The translations under genes were made by a program, and so were the position numbers. 12,903 nt of DNA from Nitrospiraceae bacterium (GTDB lineage: Bacteria; Nitrospirota; Thermodesulfovibrionia; Thermodesulfovibrionales; UBA9159), in assembly GCA_003453735.1 (NCBI GenBank), contig DMNE01000316.1, forward strand, positions 2,696 to 15,598, read 5' to 3'. Position 1 is the stretch's first letter. Each line of letters opens with the position of its first letter. Positions 1-7,714 of the stretch are shown one piece after another. The notes below the pieces were generated by a model. The model ran no database searches. It was not told the origin of the DNA and was given only the letters and a program-made list of their open reading frames with translations.

Positions 1-2
1 TG

Positions 3-1019
3 AGGCAGTGGCATGCGAGCGCAGCTACCGCAATTATGATGGATCCCTTTACTGGAGAGATCCTTGCCCTCGCAAACGGACCCTCATATAATCCGAACCT
101 CCCTTCCGAGAGTAAGAGTTTCGAAAGAAGGAATCGGGCAGTAACTGACTGTTATGAGCCGGGCTCTACCTTTAAGATCGTTGTCGGCTCAGCGGCCATC
201 GAAGAGAATGTTGTAACCCTGGATTCCCCCTTCGATTGCAGCAAGGGCTCTGTTGAGATTGGCGGAAGGACAATCCATGATGCTCACAGACACGGCCTGA
301 TTACTTTTAAGGAGGTGATACAGAAGTCTTCCAATGTCGGCACCGTGATGATCGGCATGAAACTCGGAAAAGAGAGGATATACAAATACGCGAAGGCCTT
401 TGGTTTTGGCGATAAGACAGGAATTGATCTTCCCGGTGAGGTCTCCGGATGGATCCGGCAGCCTGAGAAGTGGTCCGGTGTCTCTCTCGGCTCTATTTCC
501 ATAGGCCAGGAAGTGGCAGTAACCCCCCTTCAAGTCCTGAGGGCCTATTGCGCCATAGGGAATGGTGGCCTCCTCGTTAAGCCACACGTGGTAGCAAGGA
601 TGCTCTCTCCCGATGGTCAACCGGTATGGTCATTTCATGCTGAGACAAAGAGGGCTATATCACAGAAGACGGCTGAGACCTTCAAGGAAATTCTCAAGAC
701 GGTGACCGAGGAAGGCGGAACAGCGAAAGGCGCTGCTGTCGATGGCAATTATGTCGCCGGCAAGACGGGAACCGCGCAGATCATAGACCCTCGTACAAAG
801 AGATACTCGCATGAAAAATATGTGAGTTCTTTTGTAGGTTTTGTGCCTGCTGATAATCCGAAGATAGCCATGATCATCGTCATCTACGAACCGAAAGGGC
901 AGATATACGGAGGGCTTGTCGCCGCGCCTGTTTTTAAACGGATAGCGGAAAATGCACTTTCGTATCTTAATGTGCCGCGGGAAGATACGCAGGGCAATAC
1001 CCTGGTGGTTGCAAGATGA
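3..1019 (+). CDS. ftsI: Peptidoglycan D,D-transpeptidase FtsI (PBP3/PBP2 class), 5' partial
   Basis: This is the C-terminal transpeptidase domain of a class B penicillin-binding protein, which cross-links septal peptidoglycan in the periplasm as partner of FtsW. The frame is open to the left edge (first codon at 3), so the first ATG at 36 is internal: residues before it (QWHASAATAIMMDP) match the conserved entry into the domain. All three penicilloyl-transferase motifs are present: STFK (Ser codon 165-167) in EPGSTFK, SSN in QKSSNVGT, and KTGT in AGKTGTAQ. The conserved stretch SIGQEVAVTPLQ is also visible. There is no PASTA domain; the protein ends about 20 residues after the core. The missing N-terminus should hold the membrane anchor and dimerisation domain. 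Its TGA overlaps the murE start as ATGA. Position directly before murE is the classic dcw place for ftsI, which supports FtsI over an elongation PBP2 or SpoVD-type protein. Confidence 0.95.
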   Translation, partial: RQWHASAATAIMMDPFTGEILALANGPSYNPNLPSESKSFERRNRAVTDCYEPGSTFKIVVGSAAIEENVVTLDSPFDCSKGSVEIGGRTIHDAHRHGLITFKEVIQKSSNVGTVMIGMKLGKERIYKYAKAFGFGDKTGIDLPGEVSGWIRQPEKWSGVSLGSISIGQEVAVTPLQVLRAYCAIGNGGLLVKPHVVARMLSPDGQPVWSFHAETKRAISQKTAETFKEILKTVTEEGGTAKGAAVDGNYVAGKTGTAQIIDPRTKRYSHEKYVSSFVGFVPADNPKIAMIIVIYEPKGQIYGGLVAAPVFKRIAENALSYLNVPREDTQGNTLVVAR

Positions 1020-2554
1020 GATTAGGGGATATCCTTACAGAGTGCACATATGAATTCGTGGTTGACGACATGGCGGCAGCAAAGGAGAGAGGAAGAGATA
1101 TTTTCGATACTGAAATATCCGAGATCGCATACGATTCGAGAAAGGCAACAAAGAACACGCTCTTTGTCGCCATCAAAGGTGAAAGCCTCGATGGCCATGA
1201 TTTTATTCGTGATGCCGTAAAGAGGGGCGCGATAGCAGTTGTGACAGAGTACGGGCATCGCGAAGGAGAGTCCGCTCCGGTGAGCATACGGGTACAGGAC
1301 AGTAGGGATGCGTTAGCATGTCTCTCCCGTAATTTTTATCAAAGACCGTCAGAGAGTATCCCGGTTATCGGGGTGACCGGCACCAATGGCAAGACAACAA
1401 CTACATATCTCATCAAGTCGATACTTGAGGCGTGGGGCAAGAACGTCGGCCTTATCGGGACGATACGGTATCTTATCAACGATGCGGAATACCCGGCGTT
1501 GCACACGACACCCGAGTCTCTCGAATTTCAGGGACTCCTCCGTAACATGGTCGAATCAGGATGCACGTATGTGGTCACTGAGGTTTCTTCCCATGCCCTC
1601 TCTCAGAAACGGGTCGATTATACGAGGTTCAAAAGCGCTGTCTTTACGAACCTCACAAGAGACCATTTGGATTTCCACGGGACGATGCAACGTTACTACG
1701 ACGCGAAAAAGAGATTGTTCACCGAGCTTCTTTCCGGGACTGCCGTGATTAACGCGGACGATGCATGGGGAAGAAAGCTCATGCGCGAGATGAAGAGCGA
1801 TGTCTTTACCTACGGCGTCTTTTCGGAAGCTGATATCGTCGCACAGGATATAGAGCTGACCTTTTCCGGCGTTTCTTTTCTGTTGCTGCAGCGGGCTGGA
1901 CAGGTCACAAAGATTGCTTCCCCGTTAATCGGCATGGCCAACGTTTACAATATTCTTGCGGCGACGGCAGCCGCTCTTGTCCTGGGTGTCCCGACGGATG
2001 TGATACAGGAGGGTATGAGGAAGATTAGTCCCATTGAGGGGAGACTGGAGAAGATTGACGAAGGGCAGGGCTTCACCTGCATTGTTGATTACGCGCATAC
2101 GCCAGACGCCCTCGAACGGCTCATCTCTGCCGTGCGGGAGATCACCAACAAGGAGAGGCATGCTCGCATCATAACGGTATTCGGGTGTGGCGGCAACAGG
2201 GACAGAGGTAAGCGGCCGGTTATGGGAGAGATCGCAACGAGGCTCAGCGACTCTGTTTACATAACCTCTGACAACCCGAGAAAAGAGGATCCCCTTGAGA
2301 TCATACGGGAGATAGAATCAGGTATTATAAAAGACAACTATCTCATCGTTCCGGACAGAAAAGATGCGATAAACATGGCGGTGGATAAGGCCAGGCACGG
2401 TGATGTTGTCATCATCGCGGGCAAGGGGCATGAGGACTACCAGGAAATTCGAGAGAGAAGGTACCCGTTTAACGACCGGGAGGTTGCCGGAGGGGCGATA
2501 CGAAAGAGATTGCTGAAGGAGGGGACTTTGGACAGGAGCGTTAGACACACATAA
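1016..2554 (+). CDS. murE: UDP-MurNAc-L-Ala-D-Glu:meso-2,6-diaminopimelate ligase MurE
   Basis: Cytoplasmic ATP-dependent ligase that adds the third stem-peptide residue to UDP-MurNAc-L-Ala-D-Glu. All three Mur-ligase domains are visible. The N-terminal UDP-binding domain contains AYDSRKATKNTLFVAIKG (residues 38-55). The central ATPase has P-loop GTNGKTTTT (122-130), HTTPES (163-168), EVSSHAL (189-195), TRDHLDFHG (214-222) and YDAKKRLF, whose first Lys (231) matches the family's carbamylated lysine. The C-terminal domain has DYAHTPDAL (358-366) and DNPR (419-422). DNPR is the established signature for meso-DAP rather than L-Lys. At 512 residues the length is normal to slightly long. The start is ATG at 1016, overlapping the ftsI stop by 4 bases, with a weak GGTGG upstream, so translational coupling is likely. 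It is followed by a 53-base gap before murF. Confidence 0.97.
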   Translation: MRLGDILTECTYEFVVDDMAAAKERGRDIFDTEISEIAYDSRKATKNTLFVAIKGESLDGHDFIRDAVKRGAIAVVTEYGHREGESAPVSIRVQDSRDALACLSRNFYQRPSESIPVIGVTGTNGKTTTTYLIKSILEAWGKNVGLIGTIRYLINDAEYPALHTTPESLEFQGLLRNMVESGCTYVVTEVSSHALSQKRVDYTRFKSAVFTNLTRDHLDFHGTMQRYYDAKKRLFTELLSGTAVINADDAWGRKLMREMKSDVFTYGVFSEADIVAQDIELTFSGVSFLLLQRAGQVTKIASPLIGMANVYNILAATAAALVLGVPTDVIQEGMRKISPIEGRLEKIDEGQGFTCIVDYAHTPDALERLISAVREITNKERHARIITVFGCGGNRDRGKRPVMGEIATRLSDSVYITSDNPRKEDPLEIIREIESGIIKDNYLIVPDRKDAINMAVDKARHGDVVIIAGKGHEDYQEIRERRYPFNDREVAGGAIRKRLLKEGTLDRSVRHT

Positions 2555-2607
2555 GACGAACGTCCAATGGGTGAGGGTGAAATGGCGGTACAGTAACACT
2601 GCAGGTT
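2555..2607 (+). other. murE-murF spacer with a tiny possible coupling ORF
   Basis: This is the only gap of any size in the cluster. murF (ATG 2608) has a poor ribosome binding site, only AGG two bases upstream. A nine-codon frame, ATG 2567 to TAA 2596 (MGEGEMAVQ), lies in the gap. Its internal ATG at 2582 follows a better Shine-Dalgarno-like GAGGGTGA. A small CAGT-AAC-ACTG palindrome sits at 2592-2602, just before murF. No promoter or terminator is convincing. The mini-ORF could pass ribosomes from murE to murF, or be chance; the sequence cannot decide. Confidence 0.3.
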
Positions 2608-4086
2608 ATGGGGAAACTAACGGTTAAAGAAATTCTCAAGGCGACAGGGGGAAGGATAATCTCTGGAAGTCCGGATGCGGCCTTTACCGGTGTCTCGATA
2701 GATTCCAGGACTATCAGAAACGACGAGCTGTTTGTACCCCTGAAAGGTCAGAGATTCGATGGACACGACTTCCTCATGGCAGCCCTCAAGAGTGGCAGCG
2801 GCGCCTTGGTGACCAGCCCGGTTATAGAGCCCGTCATGGGAAGGACGATCATCGCCGTAGAGGATACGCTCAAGGCACTTCAGGATATGGCGCATTATGC
2901 ACGGATGAAAAGTGGCGCCACGGTCATCGGGGTTACCGGTACCAATGGAAAGACGACAACCAAGGAGTTGATAGCATCAATACTCGGCGTCAGGCATAGG
3001 GTCATGAAAACCACAGGGAATCTCAATAACCATATCGGCCTTCCCTTGTGCCTCGTGACGATAGGAGTGCGTGAGGAGTTTGCGGTTTTAGAGATGGGGG
3101 CGAGCATGAAGGGCGATATCAAGCAGTTATGTGATATAGCGGTTCCCGATATCGGTGTCATCACAAATGTCGGATTGGGACATTTGGAAGGGTTTGGAAG
3201 CCTCGAGGTGGTGAGGAGCACAAAGCTTGAACTCGCCGATGCGGTCAAGACGATTGTGGTCAATGCAGAAGATGCATTCCTCATGGAAGGGATCTCGGAG
3301 AAGAGGATGACACCTGCTAAAGCGCCCGATATTATTACCTTTGGAATTTCGGACAAGGCGGATATCTTTGCACGTGATATTGTCTTCGAAGAAGCACATT
3401 CGGTCTTTACCCTCTGTATCGGTGACAAGAGATCGAGTGAGGTGAGACTTCATGTGCCGGGAAGATTTAATATCTCTAATGCCCTTGCGGCGGCTTCGCT
3501 TTGCAATGCCCTGGGGTTAGAGCTTATGGATATAAAGAAAGGACTGGAAGCCTTTGCTGGTGTTCCTATGCGCCTCGAGCTTAAGGATTACCTTGGTGCG
3601 ACCGTGATCAGCGACGTTTACAACGCAAACCCGTTGTCCATGGAAGAGGCGATAAAGGAGCTTGTGAGGCTGAGGAAAGGCAGAGCGATAGTGGTTCTCG
3701 GTGATATGCTCGAGTTGGGTGCATATGCTGAAGAGGCCCATCGGAGACTAGGCAGGTGGATGGCCGGACTCCCTGTGGATATATTCATTGCTGTGGGTTT
3801 GCTGATGTCAAAGGCGGCAGAGGAATTTTCATTAGCCCGCAAAGAGGGCTATGCTCCTGCGGGATCTTTCTCAGGGGAAAGCAGATGGCGCGAACAACAC
3901 GGCTTCGCCCCTGTTTTAGCGGTAGCAGATTCTTCCGACGCAAGGAAAGTACTCCTCGACATATGGAAAGAGGGGGATACCATTCTTGTGAAGGGTTCGA
4001 GGGGAACGCATATGGAAAGGGTCCTTGGGGGGCATCCTGAAAAGCCATTGATCCCGGCAGGGAGCGAGGCGGGAAATGCTCTATAG
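2608..4086 (+). CDS. murF: UDP-MurNAc-tripeptide:D-alanyl-D-alanine ligase MurF
   Basis: Cytoplasmic ligase that adds D-Ala-D-Ala to complete UDP-MurNAc-pentapeptide, the substrate of MraY. Visible are the N-terminal motif [17 protein letters not shown] (31-47), P-loop [10 protein letters not shown] (111-120), [10 protein letters not shown] (138-147), [10 protein letters not shown] (162-171), [13 protein letters not shown] (283-295) and [10 protein letters not shown] (336-345), where D-Ala-D-Ala MurF enzymes carry a YNANP motif. The C-terminal [12 protein letters not shown] (461-472) is also typical. Length is 492 residues, longer than the usual 450-460. The excess lies mainly in a hydrophilic insert of about 25 residues (roughly 410-436) in the C-terminal domain, with some at the extreme C-terminus. 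ATG 2608 is chosen because an in-frame stop at 2578-2580 leaves no earlier ATG or GTG. Its end overlaps mraY by 11 bases. Confidence 0.96.
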   Translation: MGKLTVKEILKATGGRIISGSPDAAFTGVSIDSRTIRNDELFVPLKGQRFDGHDFLMAALKSGSGALVTSPVIEPVMGRTIIAVEDTLKALQDMAHYARMKSGATVIGVTGTNGKTTTKELIASILGVRHRVMKTTGNLNNHIGLPLCLVTIGVREEFAVLEMGASMKGDIKQLCDIAVPDIGVITNVGLGHLEGFGSLEVVRSTKLELADAVKTIVVNAEDAFLMEGISEKRMTPAKAPDIITFGISDKADIFARDIVFEEAHSVFTLCIGDKRSSEVRLHVPGRFNISNALAAASLCNALGLELMDIKKGLEAFAGVPMRLELKDYLGATVISDVYNANPLSMEEAIKELVRLRKGRAIVVLGDMLELGAYAEEAHRRLGRWMAGLPVDIFIAVGLLMSKAAEEFSLARKEGYAPAGSFSGESRWREQHGFAPVLAVADSSDARKVLLDIWKEGDTILVKGSRGTHMERVLGGHPEKPLIPAGSEAGNAL

Positions 4087-5158
4087 TCTCCTGTACAGAC
4101 TCCATGACCGGTTTTCCCCGCTAAACGTATTCCGGTATATAACCTTCAGGTCAGCGATCGCGATAATAACCGCGATGGTGTTCACCTTTATCCTTGGTCC
4201 ATGGCTCATAAAGCGACTCAAGAGCTTGAGTGTAACGCAGCAGATCAGAAACGATGGACCACGGACACATGTGGGGAAGTCAGGTACGCCCACTATGGGA
4301 GGGGTCCTCATCATCGTTTCGATAGTCCTCACGGTGCTGTTGTGGGGCGACCTGAGAAATCTATATATATGGATCATGCTCATCTCCCTTGCAGGATTCG
4401 GACTGATAGGCCTTGTTGATGACTATCTGAAGGTCGTGAAGAAGAACTCGAAAGGACTGCGTGCCTGGCACAAGTTTGCGGGCCAGATGCTCCTTGCGTT
4501 GTCCATAGGTGTTTTCCTCTATATGAACCCAAAGGATCCCTATACCGATGTCCTGAGCATCCCGTTTTTCAAGAGATGGCTCTTTGACCTTGGCTGGTTC
4601 TATATACCGTTTTCTGTCATGGTGATCATCGGTTCCTCCAATGCAGTAAACCTCACCGATGGTATCGACGGGCTCGCTATCGGCCTCGTTGCTATCGCTA
4701 TTCTTGCCAACGGCGTTCTCGTCTATATTTCCGGGAACAAGAACCTTGCCCAATATCTCCAGGTTCTCTTCCTTCCCGGCACAGGGGAACTAACCGTCTT
4801 TTGCGGCGCGATGCTGGGGGCATCTCTTGGATTCCTTTGGTATAACTCATATCCGGCGGATGTCTTTATGGGAGATGTGGGCTCCCTTGGTCTCGGCGGC
4901 ACATTGGGAACGCTTGCGATAATAACAAAACACGAGATTGTCCTTGCGTTGGTGGGGGGAATTTTTGTCATCGAAACATTATCAGTGATTTTTCAAGTGG
5001 CATCATTCAAATTAACCGGAAAAAGGATATTTAAGATGGCTCCCATTCATCATCACTTTGAATTGAAGGGGTGGCCTGAGCCGAAGGTCATCGTGAGATT
5101 CTGGATTGTGGGGATCATGTTGGCCCTCTTAAGCCTGACGACACTAAAAGTGAGGTGA
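4076..5158 (+). CDS. mraY: Phospho-N-acetylmuramoyl-pentapeptide-transferase MraY
   Basis: Polytopic inner-membrane enzyme that transfers phospho-MurNAc-pentapeptide to undecaprenyl phosphate, making lipid I. The length of 360 residues matches Escherichia coli MraY. Diagnostic motifs are present: [19 protein letters not shown] (58-76), LVDDYLKV with Asp115 and Asp116, [13 protein letters not shown] (189-201), [12 protein letters not shown] with Asp267, and the histidine-rich cytoplasmic loop [13 protein letters not shown] (321-333). The acidic residues fall at the same numbers as the E. coli catalytic and Mg-binding Asp residues. About ten hydrophobic segments alternate with short loops, as in the family. 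The ATG at 4076 lies inside the murF end (11-base overlap), preceded by GAGGCGGGA. Two bases separate its stop from the carboxypeptidase ATG, so the two are surely cotranscribed. Confidence 0.97.
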   Translation: MLYSLLYRLHDRFSPLNVFRYITFRSAIAIITAMVFTFILGPWLIKRLKSLSVTQQIRNDGPRTHVGKSGTPTMGGVLIIVSIVLTVLLWGDLRNLYIWIMLISLAGFGLIGLVDDYLKVVKKNSKGLRAWHKFAGQMLLALSIGVFLYMNPKDPYTDVLSIPFFKRWLFDLGWFYIPFSVMVIIGSSNAVNLTDGIDGLAIGLVAIAILANGVLVYISGNKNLAQYLQVLFLPGTGELTVFCGAMLGASLGFLWYNSYPADVFMGDVGSLGLGGTLGTLAIITKHEIVLALVGGIFVIETLSVIFQVASFKLTGKRIFKMAPIHHHFELKGWPEPKVIVRFWIVGIMLALLSLTTLKVR

Positions 5159-5160
5159 AA

Positions 5161-6252
5161 ATGGAAAAAAAGTGCAAAGAGCGAAATGCAAAGCGAGAAA
5201 TCCGGGTAAGGCTGATCTTCTTTTTTATTGGCCTTTCATTTTTCATGATTCACTGTCCGTTGTCTGCTCTTGCTGCTGAGGAGATTCATTCCCGTGCTGC
5301 CTTGGTTATGGAGGAATCCACCGGGAGAGTCCTCTATGGGAAAAATCCGACTCTCAAACAGCCTCCTGCGAGTACGACAAAACTGATGACAGCCATGGTA
5401 GCTCTCGACAGGCTTGATGTTCAGGATGTCGTTACAATCAGCGAACGGGCGGCGAACATATCGCCTGTCAAAGCTAACTTCAGAGCAGGGGAAAAGGTGA
5501 CAGTGAAGACACTCCTGTATGCCACTCTCATACGATCCGCGAACGACGCCGCATGTGCCCTTTCAGAGGCTGTCGCCGGTTCAGAGGAACAGTTTGCGGA
5601 ACTCATGAACCAGAAGGCACTTGCGCTGGGGATGACGGATACACGGTTTGTCAATCCGACAGGATTGCCCGGTGGCGAACAATATACGACAGTCTATGAC
5701 CTCGCCAGAATGATGAGAAATGCCCTTCGTTACCCTCTCATGCGGGAGATTATGAATACAAAGGTAAGTAATTTAACCACCGAGAACGGCAGGTCCTTTA
5801 TCCTGAAGAATATCAACAAACTTCTTTGGGAAGACGATTCTGTTGTCGGCGGAAAGACAGGATATACAAGGGAGGCAAGGCACTGCTTTGTCTGCGCAGG
5901 TCAGCAGGGAAGTGAACTGGTGATCGTCGCACTCTTGGGGGAGCCCTCCAGAGAGCTGCTCTGGAGAGAAGCGGAACAATTACTGGAGAAGGGCTTTGCG
6001 GTCAGAAACAACCAGGAAGAACCGGTCGTCTATTTTACCCGGGCTGATTACAATGGCTTTGTTCAAAAAGCTTCTTATCATACAAGTTCCGCTGAAGGGA
6101 CAAAAGCTCTGCACAAAAAAACAGGGAAAAAAAGTGGAAAGAAGATAAAGGGGAAAAAGCATAGGGCCAGGACAAAAAACTATGCTGAAAACCCAGAAAG
6201 AAACGCAGAACGACCATATCGAGTGACGAGTGATGATGGAAATCAAGGGTAA
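5161..6252 (+). CDS. D-alanyl-D-alanine carboxypeptidase, PBP5/DacF-like (peptidase family S11), with a lysine-rich tail
   Basis: Secreted low-molecular-weight PBP that removes the terminal D-Ala from stem peptides and so limits cross-linking. From ATG 5161, residues 1-16 are basic, 17-38 form a hydrophobic signal segment ending SALAA (likely signal peptidase I cleavage), and the S11 core follows. Its catalytic motifs are STTK (71-74), SAN (126-128) and KTG (232-234 in GGKTGYT). The usual C-terminal beta domain and amphipathic anchor are not recognisable. After about residue 310 there is a tail very rich in Lys (315-339), then a hydrophilic end. ATG 5161 is preferred over in-frame GTG 5155 because GAGG (5152-5155) lies five bases before it. 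Neighbours are mraY (2-base gap) and murD (overlap). A carboxypeptidase between mraY and murD is not the textbook dcw order. dacF and dacA are both possible names, so no symbol is given. Confidence 0.92.
   Translation: MEKKCKERNAKREIRVRLIFFFIGLSFFMIHCPLSALAAEEIHSRAALVMEESTGRVLYGKNPTLKQPPASTTKLMTAMVALDRLDVQDVVTISERAANISPVKANFRAGEKVTVKTLLYATLIRSANDAACALSEAVAGSEEQFAELMNQKALALGMTDTRFVNPTGLPGGEQYTTVYDLARMMRNALRYPLMREIMNTKVSNLTTENGRSFILKNINKLLWEDDSVVGGKTGYTREARHCFVCAGQQGSELVIVALLGEPSRELLWREAEQLLEKGFAVRNNQEEPVVYFTRADYNGFVQKASYHTSSAEGTKALHKKTGKKSGKKIKGKKHRARTKNYAENPERNAERPYRVTSDDGNQG
6103..6177 (+). repeat. Lysine-rich low-complexity tail of the carboxypeptidase, with two A7 runs
   Basis: Within the carboxypeptidase gene, 25 codons (residues 315-339) encode mostly Lys, Arg, Gly and His in a KK-x-GKK pattern. 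The DNA is purine-rich and contains two runs of seven A (6115-6121 and 6127-6133). The tail lies on the periplasmic side. It may hold the enzyme to anionic envelope polymers in place of the missing membrane anchor; that is inference. The A runs are possible polymerase slippage sites. Confidence 0.6.
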
Positions 6253-7714
6253 AAGGGCATTGGTCGTAGGTCTCGCGAGGAGCGGGGTAGGGGCGGCAAA
6301 CATCCTTTCAAGCCTCGGGGCCGAAGTCACGGTGACCGATAAAAAAATGGGAGAACAACTCGAGGAGTACCGGCAGAAGCTTTCCCCCACTGTCAGGTTG
6401 TCTCTGGGGGGATATCCATCGAGCTTAAACGGGACGGACGTGATAATCTTGAGTCCAGGAGTTCCCCTTACTCTTGACCTTGTTGTGAGGGCGAAGGAGA
6501 AGGGAATAATGGTAATCGGGGAGTTTGAACTTGCTTATCAAATAATGGGCAGTCAGCAAACAGCCGCCCGCAGGCAGCAGTCAGTGATTGCAAATCGAAT
6601 ACCGTTTTTGGCTGTTACCGGTACTAACGGAAAATCTACTACAACCATGCTCCTTGACCAGATGCTCCAGAAAGCCGGTTTCAAGACTCTGCTTGGCGGA
6701 AATATCGGGAGTGCATTGACAGAGGAGATTTACAAGAAAGTGATGGATAAGGAGTTGCGGGTAACGAGGAAGAATCAGAACGCGGGATTAAACGCATCAC
6801 TTGATTTTGTCGTTGCCGAGGTCTCCAGTTTTCAGCTGGAGACCATCGAAGAGTTTAAGCCGAGAGGTGCCGCTATTCTCAATATCACTCCTGATCATTT
6901 GGACAGGTATCACTCCCTTAACGAGTACCGCGAGGCAAAAGCGCGTATTTTTATGAATCAGGACGAAAATGATTTTCTTGTGCTGAATGCTGACGACGAT
7001 GAAATTGAGGCTGTTCATCGTGACAAAGTGAGCGTGAACAGTAGAAGGCCAAGAGTCTTTTACTTCAGTCGGAAAAAAAAGGTGGAAGGTGTTTATTGTG
7101 CTGATGGGCAGGTCTATGCAAACCTGCCGAATGCGGAACACGGAACTCAACGTTTGGAACTCATAAAAACCGACGAGATAAAGATTAAAGGGGTCCACAA
7201 CCTGGAGAATGCCATGGCCGCTTCGGCCATGGCTCTCCTTGCAGGATGCAGTGCGGAGGCCGTGCGTGAGGTGCTCCGCGGTTTCTCTGGCCTTGAGCAC
7301 AGGATGGAGTTTGTGAGGACGGTTCACGGGGTACAGTACATCAACGATTCGAAAGGAACAAATGTTGGTGCTGTGTTGAAATCCCTTGAAGGGTTTTCGT
7401 CACCAATAGTACTCATAGCAGGAGGAAGGGATAAGGCAGGTGATTTCACTCAGCTGAGGCCGCTAATACGGGAAAGGGTCAAGGCACTGGTTCTCATCGG
7501 CGAGGCCTCAGAAAGGATGAAAAGCGTCTTTGCTGACCTGACGAGGGTAGTGTTTGCATCCGACTTAAAAGAGGCCGTATACAAGGCGAAGGATAGAGCG
7601 CAGGAAGGGGATATTGTCTTGCTTTCTCCTGCATGTGCGAGTTTTGATATGTTTAGGGACTTCGAGGATCGTGGAGAGCGGTTTAAAAAGCTGGTCATGG
7701 AGTTGCTGCCATGA
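6236..7714 (+). CDS. murD: UDP-MurNAc-L-alanine:D-glutamate ligase MurD
   Basis: Cytoplasmic ligase that adds D-Glu to UDP-MurNAc-L-Ala, the step before MurE. Numbering here is from GTG 6230. The Rossmann-like N-terminus is KRALVVGLARSGVGAANIL (8-26). The P-loop is GTNGKSTTT (131-139), then GGNIGSAL (156-163), EVSSFQLE (197-204), ITPDHLDRY (219-227), HNLENAMAA (323-331), INDSKGTN (371-378) and LSPACASFDMF (465-475), all MurD-specific. Length is about 492 residues against the usual 440-460. Two non-conserved inserts account for most of this: about 106-122, before the P-loop, and about 167-190, after GGNIGSAL. Three tandem in-frame starts exist: GTG 6230, ATG 6233 and ATG 6236. ATG 6236 has the best-spaced GAG (6228-6230) and matches the usual N-terminus. 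It overlaps the carboxypeptidase end by 17 bases. It also contains an A8 run at 7073-7080 and a perfect palindrome at 7211-7233. Confidence 0.95.
   Translation: MEIKGKRALVVGLARSGVGAANILSSLGAEVTVTDKKMGEQLEEYRQKLSPTVRLSLGGYPSSLNGTDVIILSPGVPLTLDLVVRAKEKGIMVIGEFELAYQIMGSQQTAARRQQSVIANRIPFLAVTGTNGKSTTTMLLDQMLQKAGFKTLLGGNIGSALTEEIYKKVMDKELRVTRKNQNAGLNASLDFVVAEVSSFQLETIEEFKPRGAAILNITPDHLDRYHSLNEYREAKARIFMNQDENDFLVLNADDDEIEAVHRDKVSVNSRRPRVFYFSRKKKVEGVYCADGQVYANLPNAEHGTQRLELIKTDEIKIKGVHNLENAMAASAMALLAGCSAEAVREVLRGFSGLEHRMEFVRTVHGVQYINDSKGTNVGAVLKSLEGFSSPIVLIAGGRDKAGDFTQLRPLIRERVKALVLIGEASERMKSVFADLTRVVFASDLKEAVYKAKDRAQEGDIVLLSPACASFDMFRDFEDRGERFKKLVMELLP
7211..7233. repeat. Perfect 10-base inverted repeat with 3-base loop inside murD
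   Basis: GCCATGGCCG at 7211-7220 is followed by CTT and then its exact reverse complement CGGCCATGGC at 7224-7233. In the murD frame it encodes AMAASAMA within the conserved HNLENAMAA segment, so both coding and structure constrain it. It contains two NcoI-like CCATGG sites. It would fold into a stable, GC-rich hairpin in mRNA. No function is known; coincidence in alanine-rich coding is possible. Confidence 0.6.

Noticed and set aside
189..620. Minus-strand open frame opposite ftsI
   Set aside because: Overlaps the catalytic core of FtsI entirely and shows no recognisable domain.
2895..3428. Minus-strand open frame (177 codons) opposite murF
   Set aside because: Mirror frame of a strongly conserved murF; its Ser/Pro/Thr-rich translation is typical of antisense shadows.
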